From NCBI GenBank assembly GCA_000733355.1, contig JNVV01000046.1:3517-51752 (forward strand): 48,236 nucleotides of DNA, in the 5' to 3' direction. The notes under the pieces are model-generated. The model searched no databases and was not told the origin of the DNA. It worked only from the letters and a program-made list of their open reading frames with translations. Source of the DNA: Falciphora oryzae (Eukaryota; Ascomycota; Sordariomycetes; Magnaporthales; Magnaporthaceae). Positions 33,607 to 44,149 of this stretch are shown here, piece after piece; positions within the stretch are counted from its first letter, which is position 1; every line of letters starts with the position of its first letter. The position numbers and the translations under genes were made by a program.

Positions 33607-34700
33607 ATATCGGCGTCCGGTTTTAAACAAACGGAGCAGCCTTTTACCGTTAAATACGAAAGGAAAAAATACAACGAAAACATTTCCCTTAACCTTTTCC
33701 AAGTGCTCGTAAAAGACTTTACTAAAGCTAAGGCTTAGTTGGCCGCGGTCTAAAGCAAGCCGGACATTGCGACAAAAGCATACAAATTCCCATCTCCCGA
33801 AATTTACGACGGAAAAACGGGCAAATTTCGAATTTTTTTTACTGAATGCAAAGCTTACTTTTCGTTTTACGAGGCTTATTTCGGTACCGAAAAAAAAAAA
33901 TGGCTTACGCCGCTATACGTTTTGGAAAAAAAGTTAAAAACTAGTTCCAGTTTACGTGGGCGGACTACCTCCAAAGCGTAAAATCCAAAAAGCAAACACA
34001 AATTGTATTTGCTAACTTCGAAAGATTCGGAAAAAAAGTCGGCAAAGTTTTTGGCTAGGTCGACGAGCGATTGGTTGCGGAAAAAGAAATTTTTAGCCTT
34101 TGATAAAAAGGGCTAGCCTTTATGTACGCTTTAAAGTTCCAACGCCTCGTAACCAAGCTCGATTGGACCGACCAGACCAAAATGGCGCACTTTTACGGGG
34201 GTTTCCGCGAGGATGTAAAAAACGAGCTTTTTAAAGCGGACCGACCGGAGGATTTCCCGGACTATATTTAAATGGCCGTCCGTATTAGCGATAAGTTGTA
34301 CGAACGACGATTTAAAAAAAAAGGTTAGCCAACTAAAGTGGTGAATAACAAAAACAATTACAAAAAAACAAATAGCAACCAAACACGGCTTATAGCACAC
34401 ACCCTGGACCTATGGACCTTAGCGCTAAAGCCACCCATTTGCAAAAGCAAAGCAACAAGAAAAAGCAGGACCTTAAGGACGGGAAATGCTTTAAATGTGG
34501 TTAAAAAGGCCACATCAAACGAGATTGCCCGCAGCGGCAGGCGGCAATTACCCGACGGGGAAACGCCTAGGCGGAAAACAGCTTATGCCCTAAAGCAGCT
34601 TTTAGTTGGACCTATTGCTGCGAGGACTCGTACGCGACGCACCAATTTGACAAGGACGCGACCGGCTGGTACCCCAAAAGGCGGGTAGCCGCGACGCGAC
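33607..34700 (+). pseudogene. Gag of element C (broken)
   Basis: The likely start is ATA (33607-33609), a RIP-altered ATG, followed by SASGFKQTEQPF. A capsid-like region contains YDGKTGKFRIFFTECKAYF (about 33800), WADYLQS (about 33960), FMYALKFQRLVTKLDW (about 34120) and MAHFYGGFREDVKNELF (about 34180). A zinc knuckle CFKCG-stop-KGHIKRDCP lies at about 34490-34530 (CX2CX4HX4C geometry with one stop). Numerous stops and small frame changes. Confidence 0.78.
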
Positions 34701-35640
34701 GGATCCGAACGATCTTTAATAAAGGTCCCACCAGGATCGAATACGACAGCGAAAGAAAACAAATTCTCGCTACCGGACTTACAAAATCCGAGGAAAAAGA
34801 TAACATCGCTGCGTAGGTTAAATCCACCCACGATACTAATAACGAAATCGATAACGAGCTATTGGGTTAAACCTATATGGCTAAAGAACGAAAAAAAGCC
34901 GAAGGTTTATTTCCAACCACAAAGCAACGAGTGTATAACACATTCGATATTAGTAAGGCTTATACCTCGCTCGGATTTTCGGAATCGGACTGATGGTTTT
35001 AGGACCAGCCCAAACCTATCGGAGGATTTATGCGGGAAAAGCCAGCACTCGACGACGACGGCAAGCCTTTGGACTGGTTCCGGGACGACTAATAAATTAC
35101 CTACTACGGGGCTCCGTACGAAGGAGTGCCCCCGAAAGGAAAACGCAGCACGGAACCACATAACCAAAACCACCCAGATGTGGATGTCGAGGCAGCAAAA
35201 TACGACGAGCTCTTTTAGGCCGAGTGCGTGGACGATTGCTGCGAATAGCACCTGGCCGCAAAGCTAAAAAGCGACTTCTTTCCCGAAAAAAAGAACGGCG
35301 AGCCGATTAAAAACCCAAAGAGGGACTATCAGCTCCCTAAATGGAGGATTACCAAAATGGACTACTCGCAATCTAAAGCGACCTTCGCACCCTCACCTTC
35401 CTACCCCATGCTATGCATTTCGGGGCTCCTACCATACTTTAATTGCGGAAAGCCCGAATGCAAAGTTTATATAAAGGAGAAGGCCCGGGCTTAGGCGGAA
35501 GGCCGCGTGCGATCAGGCTTGTTTAACTACGTAAGCCACGAAGCCGAACGATCCATAAAAAAAGGAAAGGCTCCCGAAGCAAAAAACTAAAGTAGCTACC
35601 CGATACAAAAGCACGGAATAAACCTTAACAATAAGCAAAA
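34701..35640 (+). pseudogene. Gag-pol linker of element C with Cys motifs
   Basis: About 310 codons lie between the zinc knuckle and the protease, longer than in D/E here. Legible blocks: IEYDSERKQILATGLTKSEEKDN (34735), KAYTSLGFSESD (34955), KPIGGFMREKPALDDDG (35015), NHPDVDVEAAKYDELF (35170), CVDDCCE (35225), YFNCGKPECKVYIKEKARA (35440) and GRVRSGLFNYVSHEAERSIK (35500). I do not recognise the domain; the spaced Cys pairs could bind zinc. Broken by stops. Confidence 0.55.
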
Positions 35641-38600
35641 ACCCTAACCGCAACAAACGTTGACTAATACCAGCATTTGATGGTAGTATTACGGTATAAA
35701 GGAAAAAGGCTGAACGCTATAATCGACAGCGGGGCCTAAAGCAATTACTTTTCGCTAAAAGCAGCAAAAAGGTACGGCATTCCGGCAAAGAAAAAAAAAC
35801 GCCGTATAGCTTAAAAACTATGGAAAGAAAACCGGTTATATTTAATAATAGCTATATCGATAAAAAGACTAATCATTTCAAATTTCAATGCTAAAGGAAG
35901 AATTTCCGCGTTACCCTGGATATTATGGACATAGGAGGGGAAAACGTGATTTTAGGCATCCCCTGGCTTAGAAAAAGCAACCTACGAATAGATTAGGTCA
36001 CCGGCCAAATCTAATAGGGAAGTTTACAAAACCCCGTAACGGTTTAATAGCCCCGAACCCCGGATAATAAACCTACGAAGCCACAAAGGGCAGCTACAAC
36101 GGTGGCAAAACAAGGCAATCAGCCCAAGCAATCGGTATCGACGGAATCGCAACTATTTACAAGCGACGTCGACCCTGAAGAACGAGCAAACCTTATCGCA
36201 TAAATGCGGAACGTTCTAAAAAAATATTTCCAGTACTAAAAACTGTTTAGGAAAAATTTAAAAATAGTACTCCCGGAATATGGGCTATTCGACCACGAAA
36301 TTAAGCTTAAACTAAAAATATAGCTTAAATACCAAAAGCTGTATTAGTTAAGCCAAAAATAGCAGGAAATGCTAAAGGAACAATTAAGGGAGGACCTGCT
36401 GAAGGGATTTATCAAGCCTTCCAACTTTCCTGTTGGATACGGGATATTGTTCGTGCCAAAGAAAAACGGAAAGGAGCGGATATATATTGACTACCGACTG
36501 CTAAACGAGGCAACCATTAAAGATCGATATCCTTTGTTTTTTATTAACGAATTACGGAACAAATTTAACAAAGCCAAGTATTTTACGGCTTTGGACCTAC
36601 GTAAGGCTTATGGCCTGTTACGGATTAAAAAGGGTTAAAAATGAATGATAGCTTTTCGGACGAAACTCGGGGTTTTCGAGTTTTTAGTAATAACCTTCAG
36701 GCTTACCAATACGCCAGCCATATTTTAGCGGATAATTGACCACGTATTGCGAAAGTACCTTAACATTTTTATTTTCGCATACCTGGACGATATCCTAATT
36801 TTTTCGGAAATACTGGAAGAATATAAAGAGCATATGTATAAAGTGCTGCAAAAGCTGCAAAACGCCAAGCTTCTAATTAACTTAGAAAAATGTGTATGGC
36901 ATACGCAGGAGGTCGTTTTTTTAGGTTTTGTTATTACACCCGGAAAAGTTCGTATAGACCCTAAAAAGGTGCATAAGGTTAAAAAGTGGCTTGTACCTAC
37001 GAACGTTAAGGAGGTCCGAGGCTTCCTAAGGTTTATAAACTTTTACCGACGGTTTATCCGCGATTTTAGCAAAAAAGCTGCACCATTTACAAATCTCACT
37101 AAAAATAACACCTAGTTCCATTAGGGGAAATAAAAACAAAAAGCTTTCGAGCTACTACGGATAGCCGTTTCGCAAAAACCAATTTTAGCTATGCCAAACC
37201 CAAATAAACCCTTCGAAGTAAAAACCGATGCGTTAAATTTCGCAATCGGGGGACAATTCGGATAAAGAAACGAGCAAAAAAAGCTGCACCTTTGCGCCTT
37301 TTTTTTACAAAAACTTAATGGATTTAAGTTAAACTACCAGATCTATAATAAGGAGCTTTTCGCTATTATTAGGGCGTTAAAAGAATGGAAACCTTACCTG
37401 TGTGGAGCAAAGCATCAAATTGTAATGCATACGGACCATAAAAACCTATCACACTTTACCACTAGCAAAAACTTAAACAAACGGCAGATCCGGTAAAGTA
37501 AGTTCCTTTAGGATTATAATATCCGGATCAAATACCGCAAAAAATCGGAAAACGGACGGGCGGACGCCTTTAGTCGCCGATTAAACCACGAGGTTAATAT
37601 TTCAAAGGAAGCTCGTGTGATACTCGCTTAAGGCCCAAACGGATCTCTGGTTCCGGCATAGCGGGTACTAGCAAAAACAACTAAATAAAAGGAATGAACT
37701 TTTAAAAGGATTTAGCAAATTTACGGGTAATTGGCTTATAGCTACCAAAAAGTAACCAAAATATGGAAAAGGCTACAATAACACCACGGGTTTGTCGGAA
37801 CTCGAGCCGAAATACAAAAAGCAATTAAAGATTGTAAAAGCTGCGCAAAAAACAAAGCCAACCGATACAAACCTTATGGGTTATTGCAACCTTTGCTAAC
37901 GCCTAGCAAGGCATAGCAATATGTTACAGCAAATTTCGTCGTTAAACTACTAAAATCAAAAAAGCCCCTAACGAACGTCTGTTATAATAGCATCCTAATA
38001 ATGGTAAATAGGCTTACCAAATACGCCTTGTTTCTACCTTATAAAAAGGCAAGCAACGCCACAAAATTGGCGTACGTCTTTATCCGGCATGTAATCGCAA
38101 AGCACGGAGTGCCAAAGCACATCGTTACGGATAGGGATAAACTGTTTACAAGCAAGTTTTAGCGCGCGCTCGTATCCAAATTGGGAGCCGAGCACGTTTT
38201 ATTAACAGCGTACCACCCGGAAACAGACGGACAAACCGAACGAACGAACCAAACCATGGAATAATACCTTCGCTACTACGTTAACTACAAACAAACGAAT
38301 TAGGTACAATTGTTTTTTATGGCGCAATTTGCGTATAACAGTTTAAAACACGAAAGTACGGGAACCACACCGTTTTTTGCAAACTACGGGTATACACTTA
38401 CGGTATACGAAAAACCTAGGGCAGGACCACACGCCCTAACAGCGGAAATCCAAATGACGGAGCTTACCAAACTGCATAAAAATTTCCAAACAAAGCTCGA
38501 AAAGCTACGACAACGAATAGCCACACAAGCTAACAAAAAAAGGATCGAGGGACCGACCTTTAAGGAAGGGGATAGCGTTTATCTTTTGCGCCGCAATATC

Positions 38601-38972
38601 AAAACGAAACGACCAAATGACAAGCTGGATTACAAAAAGCTTGGGCCGTTTAAAGTAAAAAAAGTGGTATTAAACGTTAACTACGAACTATAACTCCCCC
38701 CAATTATAAAAATCCACCCAGTTTTTTACGTCTCCTTACTAGCATTAGCACCGTTTGGAACGGAAAGCAGCGAGTTAGTGGAAGTTAACCCAAAACAAAA
38801 GTACGAAGTCGAAGAAATCTTGGACGAACGCACGAGGCGACGCTCTAAGGAATACCTAATCAAGTGGAAAGGGTACGGCTACGAGGAAAACACGTGGGAA
38901 AAAGCGATAAACCTTAGGAACTATTAGGAAGCGTTAGCGAAGTACCAGCGGAAGCGCCTGTTAGAAGGTTAG
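35641..38972 (+). pseudogene. Pol of element C: protease, RT, RNase H, integrase, chromodomain (broken)
   Basis: Protease IIDSGA (Asp codon 35725-35727). RT 36369-37115 with YRLLNEATIKDRYPLFFINEL, ALDLRKAYGLLRIKKG, intact FAYLDDILIFS (36777-36800) and GFLRFINFYRRFI. RNase H about 37220-37600 (KTDALNFAIGGQ, YNKELFAII, MHTDHKNLSHF, ADAFSRR). Integrase: HHGFVG...CKSCAKNK (37785-37855), core with TANFVVK (Asn at the first acidic site), HIVTDRDKLFTSKF and ETDGQTERTNQ. Chromodomain about 38800-38930 (YEVEEILDERTRRRSKEYLIKWKGYGYEENTWE, shown in part by YLIKWKGYGYEENTWE). Ends at TAG 38970-38972, possibly a RIP stop. One frame holds from RT to the end. Confidence 0.85.
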
Positions 38973-39028
38973 CAAAAAACATACTAAAAAACCAACCACC
39001 GAAGTTCGACAATTGGTTCCCTAATAAC

Positions 39029-39099
39029 GGCCCTACCGGGATTCGAACCCGAAACCTCGGCAGAAAAAGCCAAAGCCACACCCAGTGTGCCATAGGACC
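39029..39099 (-). pseudogene. tRNA-like sequence in element C
   Basis: On the minus strand the ends GGTCCTA and TAGGGCC pair as a 7-bp acceptor stem, and TCGGG-TTCGAAT-CCCGG is a perfect T arm with the box B sequence GGTTCGAATCC. TTGGC...GCCGA can form an anticodon stem. The D arm (after TATGGCACACTGG) is not canonical and looks rearranged, and the anticodon loop lacks a purine at 37. The acceptor and D-arm start resemble fungal tRNA-Gln. Probably a tRNA relic carried by the element. Confidence 0.5.
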
Positions 39100-39236
39100 T
39101 AAGGAAGTTGTTAGGAACTCCACGACATACCCGATTAAAGAAAGACACCTAGGTTTAGGTTAGGATTGACCTTTAGAAAGGACCAGTCCGGGGAAGCGGT
39201 GGCAGGAACGGAAGGCCCGGCCTCCGAGGCAGCCTA

Positions 39237-39722
39237 ACGGGATTCCTGCTCTGCCTTTTCCCGCTCCACTCGCTCCAACTCCTTAACACTATCAATACCG
39301 CGCCGTACCGCGCGCATCATCTTTTCAAACCACAAATCGTTTTGCGCACGCAACCGCTAAACACGGTCGCTCTCGGCACGCATTAGCTCCTTAGCCTTTC
39401 GACGAAACCTTTCAGCCGCCGCGAGCTTAGCGTCAAATTTGGAGTACTGTTCTGCAATTTTGCGCAGCTGGTTAAACGAGACCCTTAGGACGTCGCAACG
39501 GGCGCGTCCTAGGCGAACGCATTCCGCGCAACGAAAAGAGTCCTTTTGCGACACCTGTCACGGTGCGATCCCTTGATAAGGACCTCGCACGGTTGTAGTC
39601 CCAGCTACAACAACGTTCCTCTTTTGCCTTCGTGGTGCACGTGGTACAACCTTGGTCTTGTCCCGTGACAACACCTGGCAAAATACGAGGCCAACGGCCT
39701 CGCATACGGAACAGAAAGGCAT
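39237..39722 (-). pseudogene. Antisense ORF with Cys motifs between pol and 3' LTR of element C
   Basis: A minus-strand frame from ATG (39722-39720) continues for about 160 codons with two internal stops (TGA about 39560, TAG about 39357). It shows paired Cys motifs FCSVCEAVGLVFC near the start and RCAECVRLGRARCDV in the middle, then a long Lys/Arg/Glu-rich helical stretch (FNQLRKIAEQYSKFDAKLAA, FRRKAKELM, WFEKMMRAVRRGIDSVKELERVEREK) likely to form a coiled coil. It runs opposite to gag-pol. The CxxC-RxGR-C layout resembles small predicted zinc-binding coiled-coil proteins seen in fungal genomes; this is from memory and unverified. No function assigned. Confidence 0.55.
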
Positions 39723-39933
39723 ATCGGAAAAGGATTGAAAAATAGAAAAAAAAAGGACGTTTTAACGAATTGTCGAGCGGACGTTGGAAGTTTTGCGTTT
39801 TTATACCCGACCAAACATTTTGTTAGGATAGGAAGGGACGGGTAAGGTAAGGAAGGAAAGTATTTACCAACTAATAAGGGAAGGGAAAAATCAAATATGG
39901 CTAAAGGGATTTGGCCTAAAAGAGGGGACCTGA

Positions 39934-40391
39934 TGTTACAACCACACCACGACGCGTGGGGACGACGCATAGGGACAGGAGGGCTAGGACCAAACCCCAG
40001 CGCGAAGCCTCAACCCCGCAATTAGGGGAAGTGGAATCACGTAACACCAACCGGCGATAAGTGCGATATATCGGACTTAAACATATCACTCCTAGCTAAA
40101 ATGATATATTGGATCGGGGGTGATTACAACATATCACACCAAGCAGGCATCACGCCAGAACTGGCTGGAAATAGGTCGTATATATAAAGAAAAGGTTCTC
40201 CAGCAGGTAGATAGCTATTGACTGGGGCCTCGGCATCAGTCAACCTAAGTTAGCTCCAAAGTACCCCCTTGGGCAAGCAATCCAGACTTCTGTCACCAGT
40301 TTCCCAGTTCCCTTGAAGCAACCCCTATCAAGTGTACTGTTCAGCACCCTCCTTAGGTGTCCTACCTTAGGAGCAGAGCCTGATTGTAACA
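39934..40391 (+). repeat. LTR of element C (3' LTR)
   Basis: 458 bp copy of 33100-33557, ending at CGGAA (40392-40396). Preceded by AAAAGAGGGGACCTGA, a purine-rich tract. Confidence 0.9.
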
Positions 40392-41217
40392 CGGAAGCGA
40401 TTAGGCCTTTTTTATATTAGGAAACGACGGTATTGTACGCGTGGGTAATGCGGTCGTAATGGGTTCTAATCTCGCGGACTTGTTCCCGATCGGCTAGGAT
40501 TTCCCGGCTTACACTTCAGGACAAGGCCGAAATTGCTTCATGCGTACTAATAAATTCCTGCTGGATTTCGGTTATCTAGCCCGGGGGATCCGGAAAGCGC
40601 CCTACGGATATAAGGCTTTATTATTCGAAAGCTACGCTAAAAGGGGGTGCCGAATAAAGGATAAATGCCCCTTTTGCGTCAAATATCGGGGTATCCTGAC
40701 GTTTTTTTAACGTGGGTTGCCGAAACGGGGCTTCCGGGGCCTTTCCGGCCGCTTTCGCCGATTGGATTGGCATAGCGTCGACGGGTTTTGGGGATTCCAG
40801 TGGTCCTAAAGGTGAGATAGAAACCGTCTATTTAGCCGCTTCCACGGAGGGCATGCCGAAGTTATTTGGTAGCGAGGGTGACGTTATTGCAGACGAAATA
40901 AAGGGGTCCGGTTCCTTATATTCCTAGGCGGCGTAAAATCCTAAAGGTATAAGGGAAAATTTCCGGTTTCTTTTGGAATCCCGTGATTTCGCTAAGGCGA
41001 TTGAGAGGGTAAAACGACCCTTTTGTATATTCTTTTCGCTTTTACCCGTTCGAAAACACCAGTGACAGTCAAAATGTCTGTGGTGTGGCCCCAGGGTTTT
41101 ATTCGCTAAAAAAAACAATAGTTGGAGCTTGGAGGTGCCGACTGACAGGGCCTCTCCAGAGCTTAGGAGGAAAGATAGTGAGGCTTCCGTTAGGGGGCAG
41201 AGCAAAGAAAGATTATT

Positions 41218-41512
41218 TGTAATAAAGGGTTAAAAACGGCTTGGAAAAAGAATCTCTAAATTGCAGATAATCTTTCTATGGGCTCAAAAGATGCTTGAGG
41301 AGGGACGAATCTTTCGTAAAGGACATAGGAGATGGCAGGGTTTATATAGACCCTTTGTAATCCGTGCGAAGTATCGAGTACATGATTCACACTACCTTCC
41401 GATTTTCACCGCTTGGCCTTGGGGCCGCTAACCGCCTATGCGGGTCTTCGACCCTCCGTGAGGCCGACTCGTGATGCCGACTAGTTAGGTCCACGGGTTC
41501 TTCCGTGTGACA
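41218..41512 (-). repeat. LTR of element B2 (5' LTR)
   Basis: 295-bp family B LTR in reverse orientation (TGTAATAAAGGG...CCGTGTGACA). The right-hand flank is CCCTG within the gag of B1, not the CCGGA seen at the other end of B2. Confidence 0.88.
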
Positions 41513-41657
41513 CCCTGCAACGGACGAATAGAAGGAACAGCCACAGGCCAAAAAGGCCAAAATCGCCGGCCTCGTTTCGAAAACCCTGGAAGGAAACGCC
41601 CTTACTAAATCTCGAATTTTCAAACTGTTAAATTCGGAATCGAACGATGACTGTTAA
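41513..41657 (+). pseudogene. C-terminal gag fragment of B1
   Basis: Encodes the end of gag (QPQAKKAKIAGLVSKTLEGN and LLNSESNDDC, stop TAA 41655-41657), homologous to 31194-31340 on the other strand. Two D/G-to-N/K changes relative to B2 fit RIP. Everything upstream to the 24781 fragment is missing. Confidence 0.75.
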
Positions 41658-42379
41658 CAATTATCGACTATCGCTGCTACCCGAAGGCCCCTAACGGATA
41701 AAAAGCTCGCAAAGCCGATCTTCCGTATATATATACGGGCAAAGGGATCGAAGGAAATACCTATTCGGGTCCTTTTAAACGGAGGTAGCGACACGAAGGT
41801 TATTTCAGACAAAATAGCCAAACAGCTTCCAGGGCATTTGGTTAACAAAGCTATTCCCCGCATTATAACTACCTTTTTAGGGGCGGTCGAACCAAAGGCC
41901 GGAAAGCAACTAGTGGTCGACGTTACCCTCCGGCACAAAACGCACTATTTTACGGAAACGTTCGAAATTAGTCCTACGAATCCAAATTGCGACGTTATCC
42001 TACCTTTCGCATGGCAAAAGCAACACCTACCGTTGGGTTTATTGAATCGCGACCTTCGGGATATCCGCATAGATTTGGACAAGTGCCGGAAGTGCAACAA
42101 GCCCCGGGCCCGGAAGCTATAGGACTTACGGCCCCTAAAAGGCTTACGCTTTCAGAAGGATATAAAAACGGTCGAACCCGTAATTATTGCAGCCATTAAG
42201 TACGAGCATGGTATTCCTTCCCCTAAGGAAGTGGCCAAAGCAAATTCGAACGGCCTCAAATCGGTACCAGAGGAGTTTAGGGAGTTCCTTCCTATTATAA
42301 CGGAAGAGGCCGCTACCCGTTTTCCCGATTATTAGCCCTGGGACCACGAAATTCACTTAAAAAAGGAGTCCAATTAACC

Positions 42380-42674
42380 TGTAACAAGGGGTTAAAGACA
42401 GCTTGGAGAAAGAATCTCTAGATTGCAGATAATCTTTTTATGGGCTCAAGAGATGCTTGAGGAGGAAGGAATCTTTCGTGAAGGACATAGGAGATGGCAG
42501 GGTTTATATAAACCCTTTGTAATCCGTGCGAAGTATCGAGTACATGATTTACATTGCTTTCCGACCTTCACCGCTTGGCTTTAGGGCCGTTGACCGCTTA
42601 TGCGGGTTTTCGACCCTCCGTGAGGCCGATTCGTGATGCCGACTAGTTAGGTCCACGGGTTTTTCCGTGTGATA
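42380..42674 (-). mobile_element. Solo LTR, family B, inside B1
   Basis: 295-bp family B LTR in reverse orientation, TGTAACAAGG...GTGTGATA. It is flanked by GAGTCCAATTAACC (42366-42379) and GAGCCCAATTAACC (42675-42688), a 14-base direct repeat differing at one C/T. Comparison with B2 (about 28600-28625) shows only one copy in the uninterrupted sequence. Confidence 0.85.
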
Positions 42675-44149
42675 GAGCCCAATTAACCCATAGCCCCTTA
42701 TACCAAATAAGCCAAAAGGAGCTGGACGTTTTAAAACCTTAGCTGGAAAAGCATATGCGAACCGGCAAAGTTAGGCCATGCAAAACTGCCAACAGTTCGC
42801 CCTTTATATTCGCACAAAAAAAAACCCCCTTAATCCTTTAAAGGTAGTGGTTAATTATAGGGACGTTAACGCCAAAACGATCCCGATTCGGTACCCTATC
42901 CCGCTTATTACGGAACTCCAGGATCGATTTCGGAATACCAAATGGAAAACGAAAATCGACCTTAAAACCGGATTTAACCTAATTCGAATAAAAAAAGGTT
43001 ACGAATGGTTTACAGCCTTCCGTTGCAAATACGGCGTTTTCGAATTTACAGTTATACCTATAGGCCTTATCAACGCGCCTGCCACCTTCCAAAGCATAAT
43101 GAACCATATTTTTATGGACCTTATCGATACCGGGCTTTTTGTATATCTAAATGACCTTTTGATATACGCCGAAACTAAGGAACAATACGATAACTTGGTA
43201 AAGGAGGTGCTTCGCCGCTTTACCAAGCATAATTTAGCCGTAGCCCTTCGCAAATGCGTTTAGGGGGTGCACGAAGTCGAATTCTTTAGTTACATAATAG
43301 GACCTAATGGCATCGCAATATCCAAGGATAAAATGGACGCCATTATGCAATAGGAAGCCCCCAAATGCCTTAAAAACTCCCAATCCTTTATTAGCTTCGC
43401 CAACTTTTACAAAAGGTTCATTAAAGGGTTTTCCGGAATCGTTAGGCCTATAACGACGGCCAACGCCCTGCTTAAAAACTAATAGCGATGGACCCCCGAA
43501 ATGGACCAGGCCTTCGAGGCTTTTAAGGTCGCTTTCGTTTCGCTTCCGATACTCCGGCATTTCGATCCGTTTCTCCTGGCGCAAATCGAGGTAAACGCTT
43601 CGGACTTTGCCTTTGGAAGGGTACTATCCCAAAGGGACCCCGAAACCAACAAACTGCACCCCGTTGCCTTTTATTCACGCAAAATGTCACCTGCCGAAAT
43701 TAACTACGAAATTTACGATAAAAAGCTTTTAGCAGTCGTCGATTGTTTCGCTAGGTGGAAGCATTACCTTAAAAGGGCAAAGCACCGGATAAAGGTTTAT
43801 ACGGATTACTGGAACCTCGAATATTTCCTAACGGCCAAAGTCTTTAATCGAAAGCAAGCCAAATGGGCACAACAACTAGCTGGTTATTGGTTTATAATCA
43901 ACTACCAACTAGGAAAGCAAAATAAAAGGGCCGATATGCTATCGAAATTACCCTAGCACAAGCCTAAAAAAGGGGGGAGTAAAAATCAGCCGATTACAAC
44001 GATCCTGTAAAAAAAACACTTCCCAGTAAAAATTTCGGCCCTGGAAAAACAAAGAGATAACCCTATGGAAAAAACTTTGCCGTAAAAAGCACCTTCTTTC
44101 CTCCTATCCCCAAGCCGGCTTTGCAATATTCCAATCCTAAAATGGGCTA

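Larger units (their letters stand above)
33100..40391 (+). mobile_element. LTR retrotransposon C (Ty3/Gypsy, chromodomain type), nested in B2
   Basis: 7.3-kb plus-strand element with 458-bp LTRs (33100-33557, 39934-40391) and TSD CGGAA. Order: gag with zinc knuckle, an unusually long Cys-containing linker, protease, RT, RNase H, integrase, chromodomain, then about 960 bp containing an antisense ORF and a tRNA-like sequence before the 3' LTR. Heavily RIP-mutated, although the RT box is intact. Confidence 0.92.
31194..40854 (-). pseudogene. Gag of element B2, split by element C
   Basis: Runs from ATG (40854) down to the TAA after SNSESDDDC (31194) on the minus strand, with element C inserted at CGGAA (33095-33099 / 40392-40396). 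The N-terminal part (40854-40397) is proline-rich (LGPLESPKPVDAMPIQSAKAAG). After C the frame continues QRIISESQAFAQQVWATVATL, a glutamine-rich middle (about 32530), a capsid-like block (VQFNKPPSYDGKNLAKF, about 32200; YSAALQERFRDATKYHRNAKKIKELKYKG, about 31950) and a C-terminal CXRYGKKGHHTLEYYAKK zinc knuckle remnant (about 31440). Many stops. The frame upstream of the ATG is open to 41205, so translation might begin earlier. Confidence 0.72.
25037..41512 (-). mobile_element. LTR retrotransposon B2 (Ty3/Gypsy), carrying nested insertions
   Basis: Minus-strand family B element with 295-bp LTRs at 25037-25331 and 41218-41512. Its own sequence is interrupted by a divergent solo LTR (25950-26234), a Fot1 element (28843-30704) and the complete element C (33100-40391). 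Flanks are CCGGA on the left and CCCTG on the right, so there is no target duplication, in contrast to D, E, A and C. The purine tract AAAGGAGGATAG abuts the left LTR on the minus strand. Confidence 0.85.
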
